Positions 1 to 7,693 of a DNA stretch of 64,000 nt are shown one piece after another. The DNA lies in the NCBI RefSeq assembly GCF_900129095.1, contig NZ_FQVA01000006.1, positions 1-64,000 on the forward strand, written 5' to 3'. The notes under the pieces are model-generated. The model did no database searches, had not been told where the DNA came from, and saw nothing but the letters and a program-made list of their open reading frames with translations. The stretch's first letter is position 1. Each line of letters starts with the position of its first letter. Position numbers and translations under genes: made by a program. This DNA is from Microbulbifer donghaiensis (GTDB lineage: Bacteria; Pseudomonadota; Gammaproteobacteria; Pseudomonadales; Cellvibrionaceae).

Positions 1-11
1 TGAAAGGGAAG

Positions 12-87
12 TGGTGGGTGGTACAGGGGTCGAACCTGTGACCTACGCCTTGTAAGGGCGCCGCTCTACCAACTGAGCTAACCACCC
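12..87 (-). tRNA. tRNA-Val (anticodon TAC), copy 1
   Basis: Read on the minus strand, this 76-base stretch folds as a cloverleaf with a seven-pair acceptor stem, the D-arm start TTAGCTCAG, an anticodon loop holding TAC, and a TTCGA T-loop. The CCA end is encoded (TGG at 12-14 on the plus strand). The gene is identical to the copy at 1901-1976, and the flanks are also shared, so one arose by a recent segmental duplication. A promoter lies just upstream at 105-132. Confidence 0.97.
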
Positions 88-104
88 GATGTCAGGGGCT
101 GCGT

Positions 105-132
105 ATCTTAATGGAATTCTTGGTTCAGTCAA
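105..132 (-). promoter_or_regulatory. Sigma-70 promoter of tRNA-Val copy 1
   Basis: On the minus strand a -35 box TTGACT is followed after 16 bases by a -10 box TAAGAT and then a GC-containing discriminator, about 18 bases before the tRNA. The same arrangement recurs at the second tRNA-Val copy. The spacer sequence differs between the copies while both boxes are kept, which supports function. Confidence 0.75.
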
Positions 133-317
133 CGCTTGTAAAAAATAAATGTCTTCCAGTGCGAATCCCGCCCGAGCTTTCGTTGCAAAATTTGTGGTCA
201 AACTTTGTTCAAATTTGCTTCGGTAACTCTTTCGCAGTTTGATATCAGGGAATTTGTTACTTCATTGCTGATTTGGCTGCGGTACTATTGAGCTATCTAA
301 AACCGAGGAGATTTTCG

Positions 318-1028
318 ATGAAGCGTTGCTGGTTACTTGCAGGGTTGTTGGCGCTGTCCGGCTGCCAAAATATGGAAGCAGTCTCCCCTTGGGTCGATGT
401 GGGTAACCAGATCGCGAAGAACGCGGGCTATGACACCGATTCCAAGCTCGCCAGGGGCATCAAAGAAACCCTGTATACCAGTACCGATCGCGCCAGTAAC
501 CGGCTATCGCAGTCGGGTGCATTCAATTTGGGGCTCCCTGCGGCTGCGCGGCCCGTCGCCGACAGCCTGCGCCAGTTCGGCTTCGGCAGTTATGTGGATC
601 GATTGGAAATCGCGATGAATCGTGGTGCGGAGCAGGCGGTTGTCGAGGCGGCGCCGGTGTTCAAGCAGGCGATTACCGGCATGACCGTCAATGATGCCCT
701 GGGCATTATCCGTGGTAGTGATACCGCCGCGACCGATTATTTCCGTGGTCAAACTGAAAGCGCTCTGCGTCTGCGCTATCAGCCGATTGTGGAGGCGAAC
801 CTGCGCAAGACCGGTTTCTATGACCAGTACAAGAGCATGCTTGCGGTCTACGACAAGTTGCCGATCGCCAACAAGCCCGACATGGATATGGAGCGCTATG
901 TGATCGACACTAGTATGGCCACGCTGTTTAGCCGTATCGGTGAGGAAGAGACGTTGATCAGACGGGATCCTGTTGCTCGGGGTAGTGTGCTGATTGGGCA
1001 GGTGTTTGCTGCGGGGGAGGGGGAGTAG
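318..1028 (+). CDS. DUF4197 family lipoprotein
   Basis: The product of about 236 residues matches the DUF4197 family, periplasmic proteins of unknown function common in marine gammaproteobacteria. I chose the ATG at 318 over an upstream in-frame start because CGAGGAG sits at the correct spacing before it and because it gives a proper lipoprotein signal: a basic start (MKR), a hydrophobic stretch, then a lipobox LSGC with the acylated cysteine near residue 15. The mature part is soluble and mostly helical, with the repeated small-residue segments typical of the family. The gene converges on the tRNA/repeat block, whose bidirectional hairpin at about 1066-1090 probably ends its transcript. The molecular role is unknown. 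Confidence 0.85.
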   Translation: MKRCWLLAGLLALSGCQNMEAVSPWVDVGNQIAKNAGYDTDSKLARGIKETLYTSTDRASNRLSQSGAFNLGLPAAARPVADSLRQFGFGSYVDRLEIAMNRGAEQAVVEAAPVFKQAITGMTVNDALGIIRGSDTAATDYFRGQTESALRLRYQPIVEANLRKTGFYDQYKSMLAVYDKLPIANKPDMDMERYVIDTSMATLFSRIGEEETLIRRDPVARGSVLIGQVFAAGEGE

Positions 1029-1061
1029 TTCTATTCTCCGTTTACCGAGAGTTTTTCTATA

Positions 1062-1734
1062 CGAATAAGCCCGCATTTGCGGGCTTTTGCTTTTTACCTG
1101 GACCGGACGGGAATGATGAGCGCCATCCCTGGCGCTCACCCTGCGGGCGCCTTCGCTTTGCTGCGGCGTCCAAAATTGCTCCAGGCAATTTTGTCGAACG
1201 GGGGTTCTTGCACGCCGATCCGCCATATACGAAAAAGCCCGCTTAGTGCGGGCTTTTGCTTTTTATCTGGACCGGACGGGAATGATGAGCGCCATCCATG
1301 GCGCTCACCCTGCGGGCGCCTCCGCTTCGCTGCGGCGTCCAAAATTGCTCCCGGCAATTTTGTCGAACGAGGGATCTCACCCGCGGTCCGCCATATACGA
1401 AAAAGCCCGCGTAGTGCGGGCTTTTGCTTTTTATGTGGACCGGATGGGAATGATGAGCGCCATCCCTGGCGCTCACCCTGCGGGCGCCTCCGCTTCGCTG
1501 CGGCGTCCAAAATTGCTCCCGGCAATTTTGTCGAACAGGGGATCTCACCCGCGGTCCGCCATATACGAAAAAGCCCGCGTAGTGCGGGCTTTTGCTTTTT
1601 ATCTGGACCGGACGGGAATGATGAGCGCCATCCATGGCGCTCACCCTGCGGGCGCCTTCGCTTTGCTGCGGCGTCCAAAATTGCTCCCGGCAATTTTGTC
1701 GAACGGGGGTTCTTGCACGCCGATCCAACATATA
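1062..1734. repeat. Four tandem 168-base units derived partly from the tRNA-Asp 3' end
   Basis: Unit starts lie at about 1062, 1230, 1398 and 1566, so the period is 168 bases; the array ends where the tRNA-Asp terminator begins. Read in the direction of tRNA transcription (minus strand), each unit carries three hairpins: one with stem CAAAATTGC, one with stem GAGCGCCA, and a terminator-like hairpin of GCCCGC with flanking A and T runs. Each unit also has a 13-base copy of the tRNA-Asp 3' end (TCCCGTCCGGTCC; one unit has a single change). Units 1 and 4 share one variant, units 2 and 3 another. Because 168 is divisible by three, long open frames run through the array on both strands; I regard them as artefacts. 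The design recalls the 178-base repeats after E. coli tyrT. Confidence 0.92.
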
Positions 1735-1776
1735 CAAAAAAGGCCCACACTTTCGTGTGGGCCTTTTTTGTATATG
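1729..1776 (-). terminator. Perfect 22-pair terminator hairpin abutting tRNA-Asp
   Basis: Arms 1729-1750 and 1755-1776 are perfectly complementary over 22 pairs, with a four-base loop. The stem contains GGCCCACAC flanked by A6 and T6 runs, so it can work in both directions. It starts inside the CCA end of tRNA-Asp, with no spacer. That is unusual, because the stem would compete with 3'-end processing. Confidence 0.85.
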
Positions 1777-1851
1777 GCGGACCGGACGGGACTCGAACCC
1801 GCGACCTCCGGCGTGACAGGCCGGCATTCTAACCAACTGAACTACCGGTCC
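1775..1851 (-). tRNA. tRNA-Asp (anticodon GTC)
   Basis: The 77-base minus-strand sequence has acceptor arms GGACCGG and CCGGTCC, discriminator G, an encoded CCA, the anticodon loop CTGTCAC with GTC, and TTCGAGT in the T-loop. It closely resembles E. coli tRNA-Asp. It lies 49 bases downstream of tRNA-Val copy 2 with no promoter or terminator between them, so the two are probably co-transcribed. The transcript then runs into the terminator and the tandem array at 1062-1734. Confidence 0.97.
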
Positions 1852-1900
1852 GCATTCCTGATTTCCCTTTGAATAATCTGCCAGGCAGATGAAAGGGAAG

Positions 1901-1976
1901 TGGTGGGTGGTACAGGGGTCGAACCTGTGACCTACGCCTTGTAAGGGCGCCGCTCTACCAACTGAGCTAACCACCC
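1901..1976 (-). tRNA. tRNA-Val (anticodon TAC), copy 2
   Basis: This is identical to the gene at 12-87, including the encoded CCA. The 3' flank (GAAAGGGAAG on the plus strand) and the 5' flank down to the -10 box are also shared between the copies. Here the downstream gene is tRNA-Asp; what follows copy 1 lies outside the window. Confidence 0.97.
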
Positions 1977-1993
1977 CGCGTCAGGAGCTGCGT

Positions 1994-2021
1994 ATCTTAA
2001 TGAAAAAATTTGCCCCGTCAA
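1994..2021 (-). promoter_or_regulatory. Sigma-70 promoter of the tRNA-Val/tRNA-Asp unit
   Basis: On the minus strand TTGACG and TAAGAT are separated by 16 bases and placed 17 bases before the tRNA-Val start. The boxes match those of copy 1 at 105-132, although the spacer has diverged. Confidence 0.75.
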
Positions 2022-2104
2022 CGCTTTCCCGAAAAATTTTTTGTCTTTCAATGGGTTAAGCGGCCTGAGGCGCGGAATGCGGGCGTGTTCGATACCCATG
2101 TCGC

Positions 2105-2113
2105 TGCTATAAT
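2105..2113 (+). promoter_or_regulatory. Extended -10 promoter for ccmH
   Basis: TGCTATAAT is a perfect TATAAT -10 box with the TG extension, 27 bases before the proposed ccmH start. No good -35 box is seen at the usual spacing, which extended -10 promoters tolerate. Confidence 0.55.
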
Positions 2114-2140
2114 CGCGCAAATTTCCGGCGGATATAGATC

Positions 2141-2683
2141 GTGAGAGAGACTGTGAGACGGATGAGCTGGCTGGCCCCGGTTGCTGCGGCGCTTTGTGCC
2201 CTGTGCCTGTCTGTTGCCGTGCGTGCGGCGGTAGAGGTGGAGCAGTTGTCGTCACCGGAACTGGAGGCGCGCTATCACGTGCTGATCGAAGAGATGCGCT
2301 GTCCCAAGTGCCAGAACCAGAACTTGGCCGGTTCCGACTCGCCGGTGGCGGGCGATCTGCGCCGGGAGGTCCGCCGATTGCTGGAGGAGGGATTCACCGA
2401 CCAGGAAATTACGGACTACATGGTGGCCCGTTACGGTGATTTTGTGCTCTACCGGCCGCCGCTGCAGCGCAACACCATGGCATTGTGGTTGGCGCCTGGG
2501 CTATTTGCGGCCATCGGCCTGTTTGCGCTGATCTTGATAGTGGTGCGTTCGCGCAGTGCGACCGGCGCGCGCCAGGACGACGCCAGCGGGGAATTGACTG
2601 AGGAAGAGCGCCGCCGGCTGCAACAGCTGCTCGGCGACGAAGTGGATGGGCTGACCGGCAGCGGGAAGAAAAATGATGACTGA
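2141..2683 (+). CDS. ccmH: Cytochrome c maturation protein CcmH (CycL type)
   Basis: CcmH is the thiol-reducing subunit of the periplasmic haem-ligation complex, reducing the CXXC of apocytochrome c before haem attachment. The protein has an N-terminal hydrophobic signal or anchor, then RCPKCQNQN near residue 54, the family's CXXC motif and the residues after it. A conserved helical segment with the motif YMVARYGDFVLY follows, then a transmembrane helix near residues 109-129 and a charged cytosolic tail. This is the short CcmH form without TPRs. The start is uncertain: GTG at 2141, GTG at 2153 and ATG at 2162 are all in frame. The gene overlaps ccmI by a few bases. The other ccm genes are not next to it, since minus-strand tRNAs lie upstream. 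Confidence 0.9.
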   Translation: MRETVRRMSWLAPVAAALCALCLSVAVRAAVEVEQLSSPELEARYHVLIEEMRCPKCQNQNLAGSDSPVAGDLRREVRRLLEEGFTDQEITDYMVARYGDFVLYRPPLQRNTMALWLAPGLFAAIGLFALILIVVRSRSATGARQDDASGELTEEERRRLQQLLGDEVDGLTGSGKKNDD

Positions 2684-3899
2684 AATCTGGCTCGGCCTGG
2701 CACTGCTGGTACTGCCGCTCATATTCGTAATCCTGTGGCCCGCACTGCGCGGTGCCGGCGTACGGCGCGCGACGGATAGGCGCGCCGCTCTGGCCGCGCT
2801 GTACCGGGAGCGGCAGGCGGAATTGCAGGCTGCCCGTGAAAGCGGCTCGCTTGACGAGAAACAGTTTGCGCAGCTGGAGGCCGAGATGGCGCGCAACCTG
2901 TTGGCTGCGGAAGGGGGGAGTGAATCCGCGCCTTCCGCTGGCGGCGGTCGCGGACTGCTGATCGGCTTGGCCGTGTTGCTTCCTGTCCTCGCGGTCGGAA
3001 TTTATGTCTGGTCCGGCAACTCCGCCGAGTTGGCGCTGTACCAGGAGATAGCCGCCAGCCAACAGGGCGAGACCAGTGCTGCCGATGAGGCACGCATTAC
3101 CAGCGAGCTGCGGGCTCGCGCCGAGTCCCATCCGGAGGATTTGACCAGCCGCTATGTGCTGGCCCAGCGCCTGCTGGTCAGTGGTGATTTGCAGGGGGCG
3201 GTGGAGGCCTATCGCTATGTGGTTCAGCGTGAACCCCAGGCCGCCGATGTGAAGGCACAGCTGGCGCAGGCGCTGTTCTTTGCCAATGGCTCGAAAGTGA
3301 ACGACGAGGTGCGCAAGCTGGCGGGCGAAGTTCTGGCAGTTCAGCCGGACAACGGCACCGCCCTCGGCCTGGCCGGTATCGGCGCCTTCGAAAACGAGGA
3401 ATACGGCGCGGCGCGGGATTACTGGCGGCACGCGCTGAGTCAGTTGCCGCCGAACTCTGCTGCAGCGCAGGCGCTGGCCGCCGGTGTCGCGCGGGCGGAG
3501 AAGGCGCTGGCGGACAACGGCGAATCGCCAGTAGAGGCCAAGACTGAAGCGGTGGCAGAGGGTCCGGCGATTCGGGTGCGTGTCGCTCTCGCCGACGGCG
3601 TCGAGGCCAATCCCGCCACGCCCGTATTCATCTACGCTCGCGGCAGCGACAGCCCGATGCCGCTGGCAATTGTGCGGCTCACCGCGGAGCAGTTGCCCGC
3701 CGAGGTAGTGCTGGACGAGTCCCGCGCGATGATGCCGGGGCGTTCGATCGCCAATACTGATTCGGTTCAGCTGGTCGCGCGCCTCGCAGTGCGCGGCGAT
3801 GCCCGTCCCGCACCAGGTGACTGGCAGGGCCTGATCGAATCACTGCCGAAGGCCGATTGGAGTGAACCCCAGTCCATCACCATCGATAGCGAGCTGTAG
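2676..3899 (+). CDS. ccmI: Cytochrome c maturation protein CcmI
   Basis: CcmI holds apocytochrome c for the haem lyase. The roughly 407-residue protein shows the family layout: an N-terminal transmembrane helix (residues 3-22), a cytosolic loop with a coiled-coil character (RERQAELQAARESG), a second transmembrane helix around residues 90-112, and then a periplasmic TPR region containing YVLAQRLLVSGDLQGAVEAY and a similar second repeat. A beta-rich C-terminal domain of about 100 residues follows. Two adjacent ATG codons overlap the end of ccmH; I prefer the second (2676) because GGGAAG lies seven bases upstream. Translational coupling to ccmH is likely. Confidence 0.88.
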   Translation: MTEIWLGLALLVLPLIFVILWPALRGAGVRRATDRRAALAALYRERQAELQAARESGSLDEKQFAQLEAEMARNLLAAEGGSESAPSAGGGRGLLIGLAVLLPVLAVGIYVWSGNSAELALYQEIAASQQGETSAADEARITSELRARAESHPEDLTSRYVLAQRLLVSGDLQGAVEAYRYVVQREPQAADVKAQLAQALFFANGSKVNDEVRKLAGEVLAVQPDNGTALGLAGIGAFENEEYGAARDYWRHALSQLPPNSAAAQALAAGVARAEKALADNGESPVEAKTEAVAEGPAIRVRVALADGVEANPATPVFIYARGSDSPMPLAIVRLTAEQLPAEVVLDESRAMMPGRSIANTDSVQLVARLAVRGDARPAPGDWQGLIESLPKADWSEPQSITIDSEL

Positions 3900-3914
3900 C
3901 GCTGGGTCGATGTG

Positions 3915-3960
3915 GCCAGGCATCACGCCTGGCACTGTCCGGGACCGGCCTCGCCGGTCC
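3915..3960 (+). terminator. Two adjacent hairpins after ccmI
   Basis: A seven-pair hairpin (GCCAGGC at 3915-3921 with 3927-3933) is followed by an eight-pair hairpin (GGACCGGC at 3942-3949 with 3953-3960). No T run follows, so intrinsic termination is only possible, not shown. The rest of the 266-base gap before smc contains a plausible TACAAT -10 box near 4075-4080 but no convincing -35. Confidence 0.4.
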
Positions 3961-4165
3961 GGAATCGCCATTCTCGCCGGGCGCCGATCCTACATCCCCT
4001 ACACCGGGCTCAACCGGGCCGAGTCGTGCTGACTAACGGTGAAAATTAGCGCTGAAACGCCCGCCGCTGCCATGTACAATTGGCGGTTTGGTGAGCCTTG
4101 GGGCCATCGAACTTAGCGCGAGCAGGCCCTGGCCGGCATAGAACAAATACCGAGTTACAAAATAC

Positions 4166-7100
4166 ATGCGTCTGAAGTGCATCAAGCTTGCGGGTTTCAA
4201 GTCCTTCGTTGACCCGACCACCGTTTACTTTCCCTCCAATCTCAGTGCCGTGGTGGGCCCGAACGGCTGTGGCAAGTCCAACACCATCGATGCGGTGCGC
4301 TGGGTGATGGGTGAGTCGTCCGCCAAGAACCTGCGCGGCGACTCCATGACCGATGTCATCTTCAACGGTTCCAGTGGCCGCAAGCCGGTGGGGCAGGCCT
4401 CCATCGAGCTGGTGTTCGACAACTCGGAAGGCAAGCTGCAAGGTGCCTATGCCGCCTTCGCCGAGATCTCGGTAAAGCGCAAGGTGACCCGCGATGGCCA
4501 GAACAACTACTACCTGAACGGCGACAAGTGTCGTCGCCGCGACGTGACCGACCTGTTCCTGGGAACCGGTCTGGGCCCGCGCAGCTACGCCATTATCGAG
4601 CAAGGCATGATCTCCAAGCTGATCGAGGCCAAGCCGGAAGATCTGCGCGTATACATCGAAGAGGCGGCCGGTATCTCCAAGTACAAGGAGCGTCGCCGCG
4701 ATACCGAAAACCGCATGCGCCGCACCAAGGAGAACCTGGAGCGCCTGACCGATATCCGCGACGAACTGGACCGCCAGCTGTCGCGTTTGGAGCGCCAGTC
4801 GGCGGCAGCGGAAAAGTACAGCCGGTTCAAAGAGGAAGAGCGCAGCCACAAGGCGCACTTGCAGGCGCTCAAGTACCGCGAACTGAATGACCAGGCCCAG
4901 GGCAAACAGCGCCAGATAGGCGAGCTGGAGCTCACCGTCGAGGAGCTGGTGACCCGCCAGGTCAGCTGCGACACCGATATCGAACAGAAGCGCGTGGGCT
5001 ATCACGAGCTGTCTGACAGTTTCAACGAGGTGCAGGGCCGCTTCTACGCCGTCGGTGCGGATATCGCGCGCCTGGAGCAGAGCATCGCCCACGCCCGTGA
5101 GCGCAATACCCGCCTGCAGTCAGACCTGGCGCAGACCGAACAGGAATTCCGCGAGGCGGAGACCAATCTCGAGGTGGACCAGGAGAAGGCCGCCCAGTTC
5201 GAAGCCGAGCTGGAAGTGATCATGCCGGACCTGGAGATGGTGCAGGCCGCGGAAGAAGAGTCCGCGCAGACCCTGCTCGCCGCCGAAGATCAGATGCGCG
5301 ACTGGCAGAACGAGTGGGACCAGTTCAACCAGGGCGCCTCCGGCTCGCGCCAGAAGGCGGAAGTCCAGCAGTCCCGCATCCAGCACCTGGAGACCTCCCG
5401 CCAGCGCCTGCAGGAGCGTATCAACAAACTGCAGGCGGAACAGGCCGGCCTCAGTGACGGCGGTGACGACGGTGAGACCGAACAGCTGAATGAGCAGCTG
5501 GCGGAACTGGAATTGCAGGCCGGTGAGCGCCGTGAAGCCGTCGCGGAGAAAAACGAATCCCTGGCCGAGTTGCGCAGCCGCGAGAGCGATATCGCCACCG
5601 AACTGGATCAACTGCGCCTGCAGCTGCAGACCAGCCGCGGCCGCCAGGCCTCGCTGGAGGCGCTGCAACAGGCCGCGCTGGGGCAGGGCAAGGCGGTAGA
5701 GAACTGGCTACAGCAACAGGCTCTGGCCGACAAACCGCGCCTGGCCGACCAGGTTTCCGCCCGTTCCGGCTGGGAAAAGGCGGTGGAGACCGTGCTCGGC
5801 ACCCAGCTGCAGGCCGTCTGCGTCGATCAGCTGGAAAGCCTGGGCGAGAGCCTGGCCAGTCTGGAAAGCGGCCAGGCAATCTTTATCGACGGTGCCAGCG
5901 TTACCGCGCCGTCTGCCGGCAGCCTGCCTAAACTGGCCGATGTCGTGGAGGGGCCCCAGTCCCTGGCCGGCATCCTCGCCGGTATCTATACCGCCGAAGA
6001 CCTGAATGGGGCACTGGCACAGCGCGCCCAGCTGCAGGCCCACGAATCCATCGTCACTCGCGACGGCCTGTGGCTCGGCCCCAACTGGCTGCGGGTCAGC
6101 CGCGCCTCCGACGCCGAGTCCGGCGTGCTGGCGCGCAAGCAGGAGCTGGAAGAGCTCGAGCAAACCATTGCCAGATGCGAAGAGCAGATCGAGTCCCTCA
6201 GTGCGCAGCGCGAAGAGCTGCGCCGCCAGGCCTCCGACCTGGAGAGTGGCATCGAGCAGTTCCGCAATGAAGCGGAGCAGCTGAGTCGCCGCGAGGCGGA
6301 GCTGCGCAGTCAGTTGTCGGCCCGCCGCGCCCGCGCCGAGCAGATGAACGAACGCCGCACCCGCGTGGAGCAGGAAATTGCCGAGGTGCGCGAGCAGCTG
6401 GAACTCGAAGGTGAGTCGCTGTCCGAGGCGCGCCTGATGCTGCAGGAAGCGGTCGAGGCCATGAGCGACGACACCGACCGCCGCGAAACCCTGCTGGCCC
6501 GCCGCGATGAGCTGCGCGAGGCCCTGGATGCGGCGCGCCAGCGCGCCCGCGAGGACAAGGACCGCGCCCACGAACTGGCCATGCGCGAGCAGTCGGTGCG
6601 CACGCAGATGATCTCCCTGGAGCGTACCCTGCAGGTCATGCGCGAGCAGCTGGAGCGTCTGCGCAGCCGCCGCGAGCTGCTGCAGGAGCAGATGGCTGAG
6701 ACCCAGGATCCGTCGCAGGATTTCCAGGCAGAGCTGGAGGAGAAGCTGGGCGAGCGCATCGAAGTCGAGACCGAATTGACCGAAGCGCGCAAAAAACTGG
6801 AAGAGGTGGAGAGCGGCCTGCGTGAGCAGGAACAGGAGCGCCACAAGGTAGAGTCCGCCCTGCAGGGCGTGCGCGCCCAGCTGGAACAGGAGCGCCTGTC
6901 CGCCCAGACGCTGGAAGTGCAGCGCAACGGCCTGGTGGAACAGCTGCGCGAAACCGATCACGACGTCGATCAGCTACTTGAAGAGCTGCCGGGCGATCTG
7001 ACCATTGCCCAGGTTCAGGAGGAGCTGGAACTGGTCGCCGCGCGTATTTCACGCCTGGGCCCGATCAATCTGGCGGCCATCGACGAATACAAGCAGGAAT

Positions 7101-7669
7101 CCGAGCGCAAGCACTACCTGGACCGTCAGTATGAAGATCTGATGGAAGCGCTGGAGACCCTGGAAAATGCCATCAAGAAAATCGATCGCGAGACCCGTAC
7201 ACGCTTCAAGGAGACTTTCGATCAGGTCAATGCCGGCCTGCAGGAGCTGTTCCCGAAAGTATTCGGTGGCGGTCACGCCTATCTGGAGCTGACCGGCGAG
7301 GACCTGCTGGATACCGGTATCGCCATCATGGCGCGCCCGCCGGGCAAACGAAACAGCACCATTCACCTCCTGTCCGGTGGTGAAAAGGCGCTCACCGCGA
7401 TCGCACTCGTATTCTCGATCTTCCGCCTGAACCCGGCGCCGTTCTGTATGCTGGACGAGGTGGACGCACCGCTGGACGATGCCAACGTTGGCCGCTATGC
7501 ACGCATGGTGAAGGAAATGTCCGAGCACGTGCAGTTCATCTATATTACCCATAACAAGATCGCGATGGAGATGGCGAATCAGCTGCTGGGTGTGACCATG
7601 CACGAGCCGGGCGTATCGCGTCTGGTATCCGTGGACGTGGAAGAGGCGGCCGAGCTGGCATCCGCGTAA
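4166..7669 (+). CDS. smc: Chromosome partition protein SMC
   Basis: SMC is an ATP-driven DNA-entrapping protein that condenses and separates chromosomes with ScpA and ScpB. At 1167 residues it is full length. The N-terminal head carries the Walker A motif GPNGCGKSN near residue 32. Two long coiled-coil arms, rich in Glu, Gln, Arg and Leu, flank a hinge around residues 500-650. The C-terminal head has the signature motif LLSGGEKAL and the Walker B segment MLDEVDAPLDD. The downstream genes are zipA and ligA, the order also seen in Pseudomonas, and the spacing of 24 bases suggests co-transcription with zipA. A very long antisense open frame here is a by-product of the biased codon use. Confidence 0.97.
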   Translation: MRLKCIKLAGFKSFVDPTTVYFPSNLSAVVGPNGCGKSNTIDAVRWVMGESSAKNLRGDSMTDVIFNGSSGRKPVGQASIELVFDNSEGKLQGAYAAFAEISVKRKVTRDGQNNYYLNGDKCRRRDVTDLFLGTGLGPRSYAIIEQGMISKLIEAKPEDLRVYIEEAAGISKYKERRRDTENRMRRTKENLERLTDIRDELDRQLSRLERQSAAAEKYSRFKEEERSHKAHLQALKYRELNDQAQGKQRQIGELELTVEELVTRQVSCDTDIEQKRVGYHELSDSFNEVQGRFYAVGADIARLEQSIAHARERNTRLQSDLAQTEQEFREAETNLEVDQEKAAQFEAELEVIMPDLEMVQAAEEESAQTLLAAEDQMRDWQNEWDQFNQGASGSRQKAEVQQSRIQHLETSRQRLQERINKLQAEQAGLSDGGDDGETEQLNEQLAELELQAGERREAVAEKNESLAELRSRESDIATELDQLRLQLQTSRGRQASLEALQQAALGQGKAVENWLQQQALADKPRLADQVSARSGWEKAVETVLGTQLQAVCVDQLESLGESLASLESGQAIFIDGASVTAPSAGSLPKLADVVEGPQSLAGILAGIYTAEDLNGALAQRAQLQAHESIVTRDGLWLGPNWLRVSRASDAESGVLARKQELEELEQTIARCEEQIESLSAQREELRRQASDLESGIEQFRNEAEQLSRREAELRSQLSARRARAEQMNERRTRVEQEIAEVREQLELEGESLSEARLMLQEAVEAMSDDTDRRETLLARRDELREALDAARQRAREDKDRAHELAMREQSVRTQMISLERTLQVMREQLERLRSRRELLQEQMAETQDPSQDFQAELEEKLGERIEVETELTEARKKLEEVESGLREQEQERHKVESALQGVRAQLEQERLSAQTLEVQRNGLVEQLRETDHDVDQLLEELPGDLTIAQVQEELELVAARISRLGPINLAAIDEYKQESERKHYLDRQYEDLMEALETLENAIKKIDRETRTRFKETFDQVNAGLQELFPKVFGGGHAYLELTGEDLLDTGIAIMARPPGKRNSTIHLLSGGEKALTAIALVFSIFRLNPAPFCMLDEVDAPLDDANVGRYARMVKEMSEHVQFIYITHNKIAMEMANQLLGVTMHEPGVSRLVSVDVEEAAELASA

Positions 7670-7693
7670 AAGGCGTAAGGGAGAGGCGCTTCA

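Noticed and set aside
1077..1974. Long open frames on both strands through the tandem array (up to about 250 codons)
   Set aside because: The repeat period of 168 is a multiple of three, so any stop-free frame is repeated four times. The frames run into tRNA genes, have no good ribosome sites and consist of the same repeat translated again.
5708..6961. 417-codon antisense open frame in smc, rich in Leu, Gln and Ala
   Set aside because: It is an artefact of the GC-rich, Glu/Gln/Arg-rich coiled-coil codons on the sense strand, with no ribosome site or family match.
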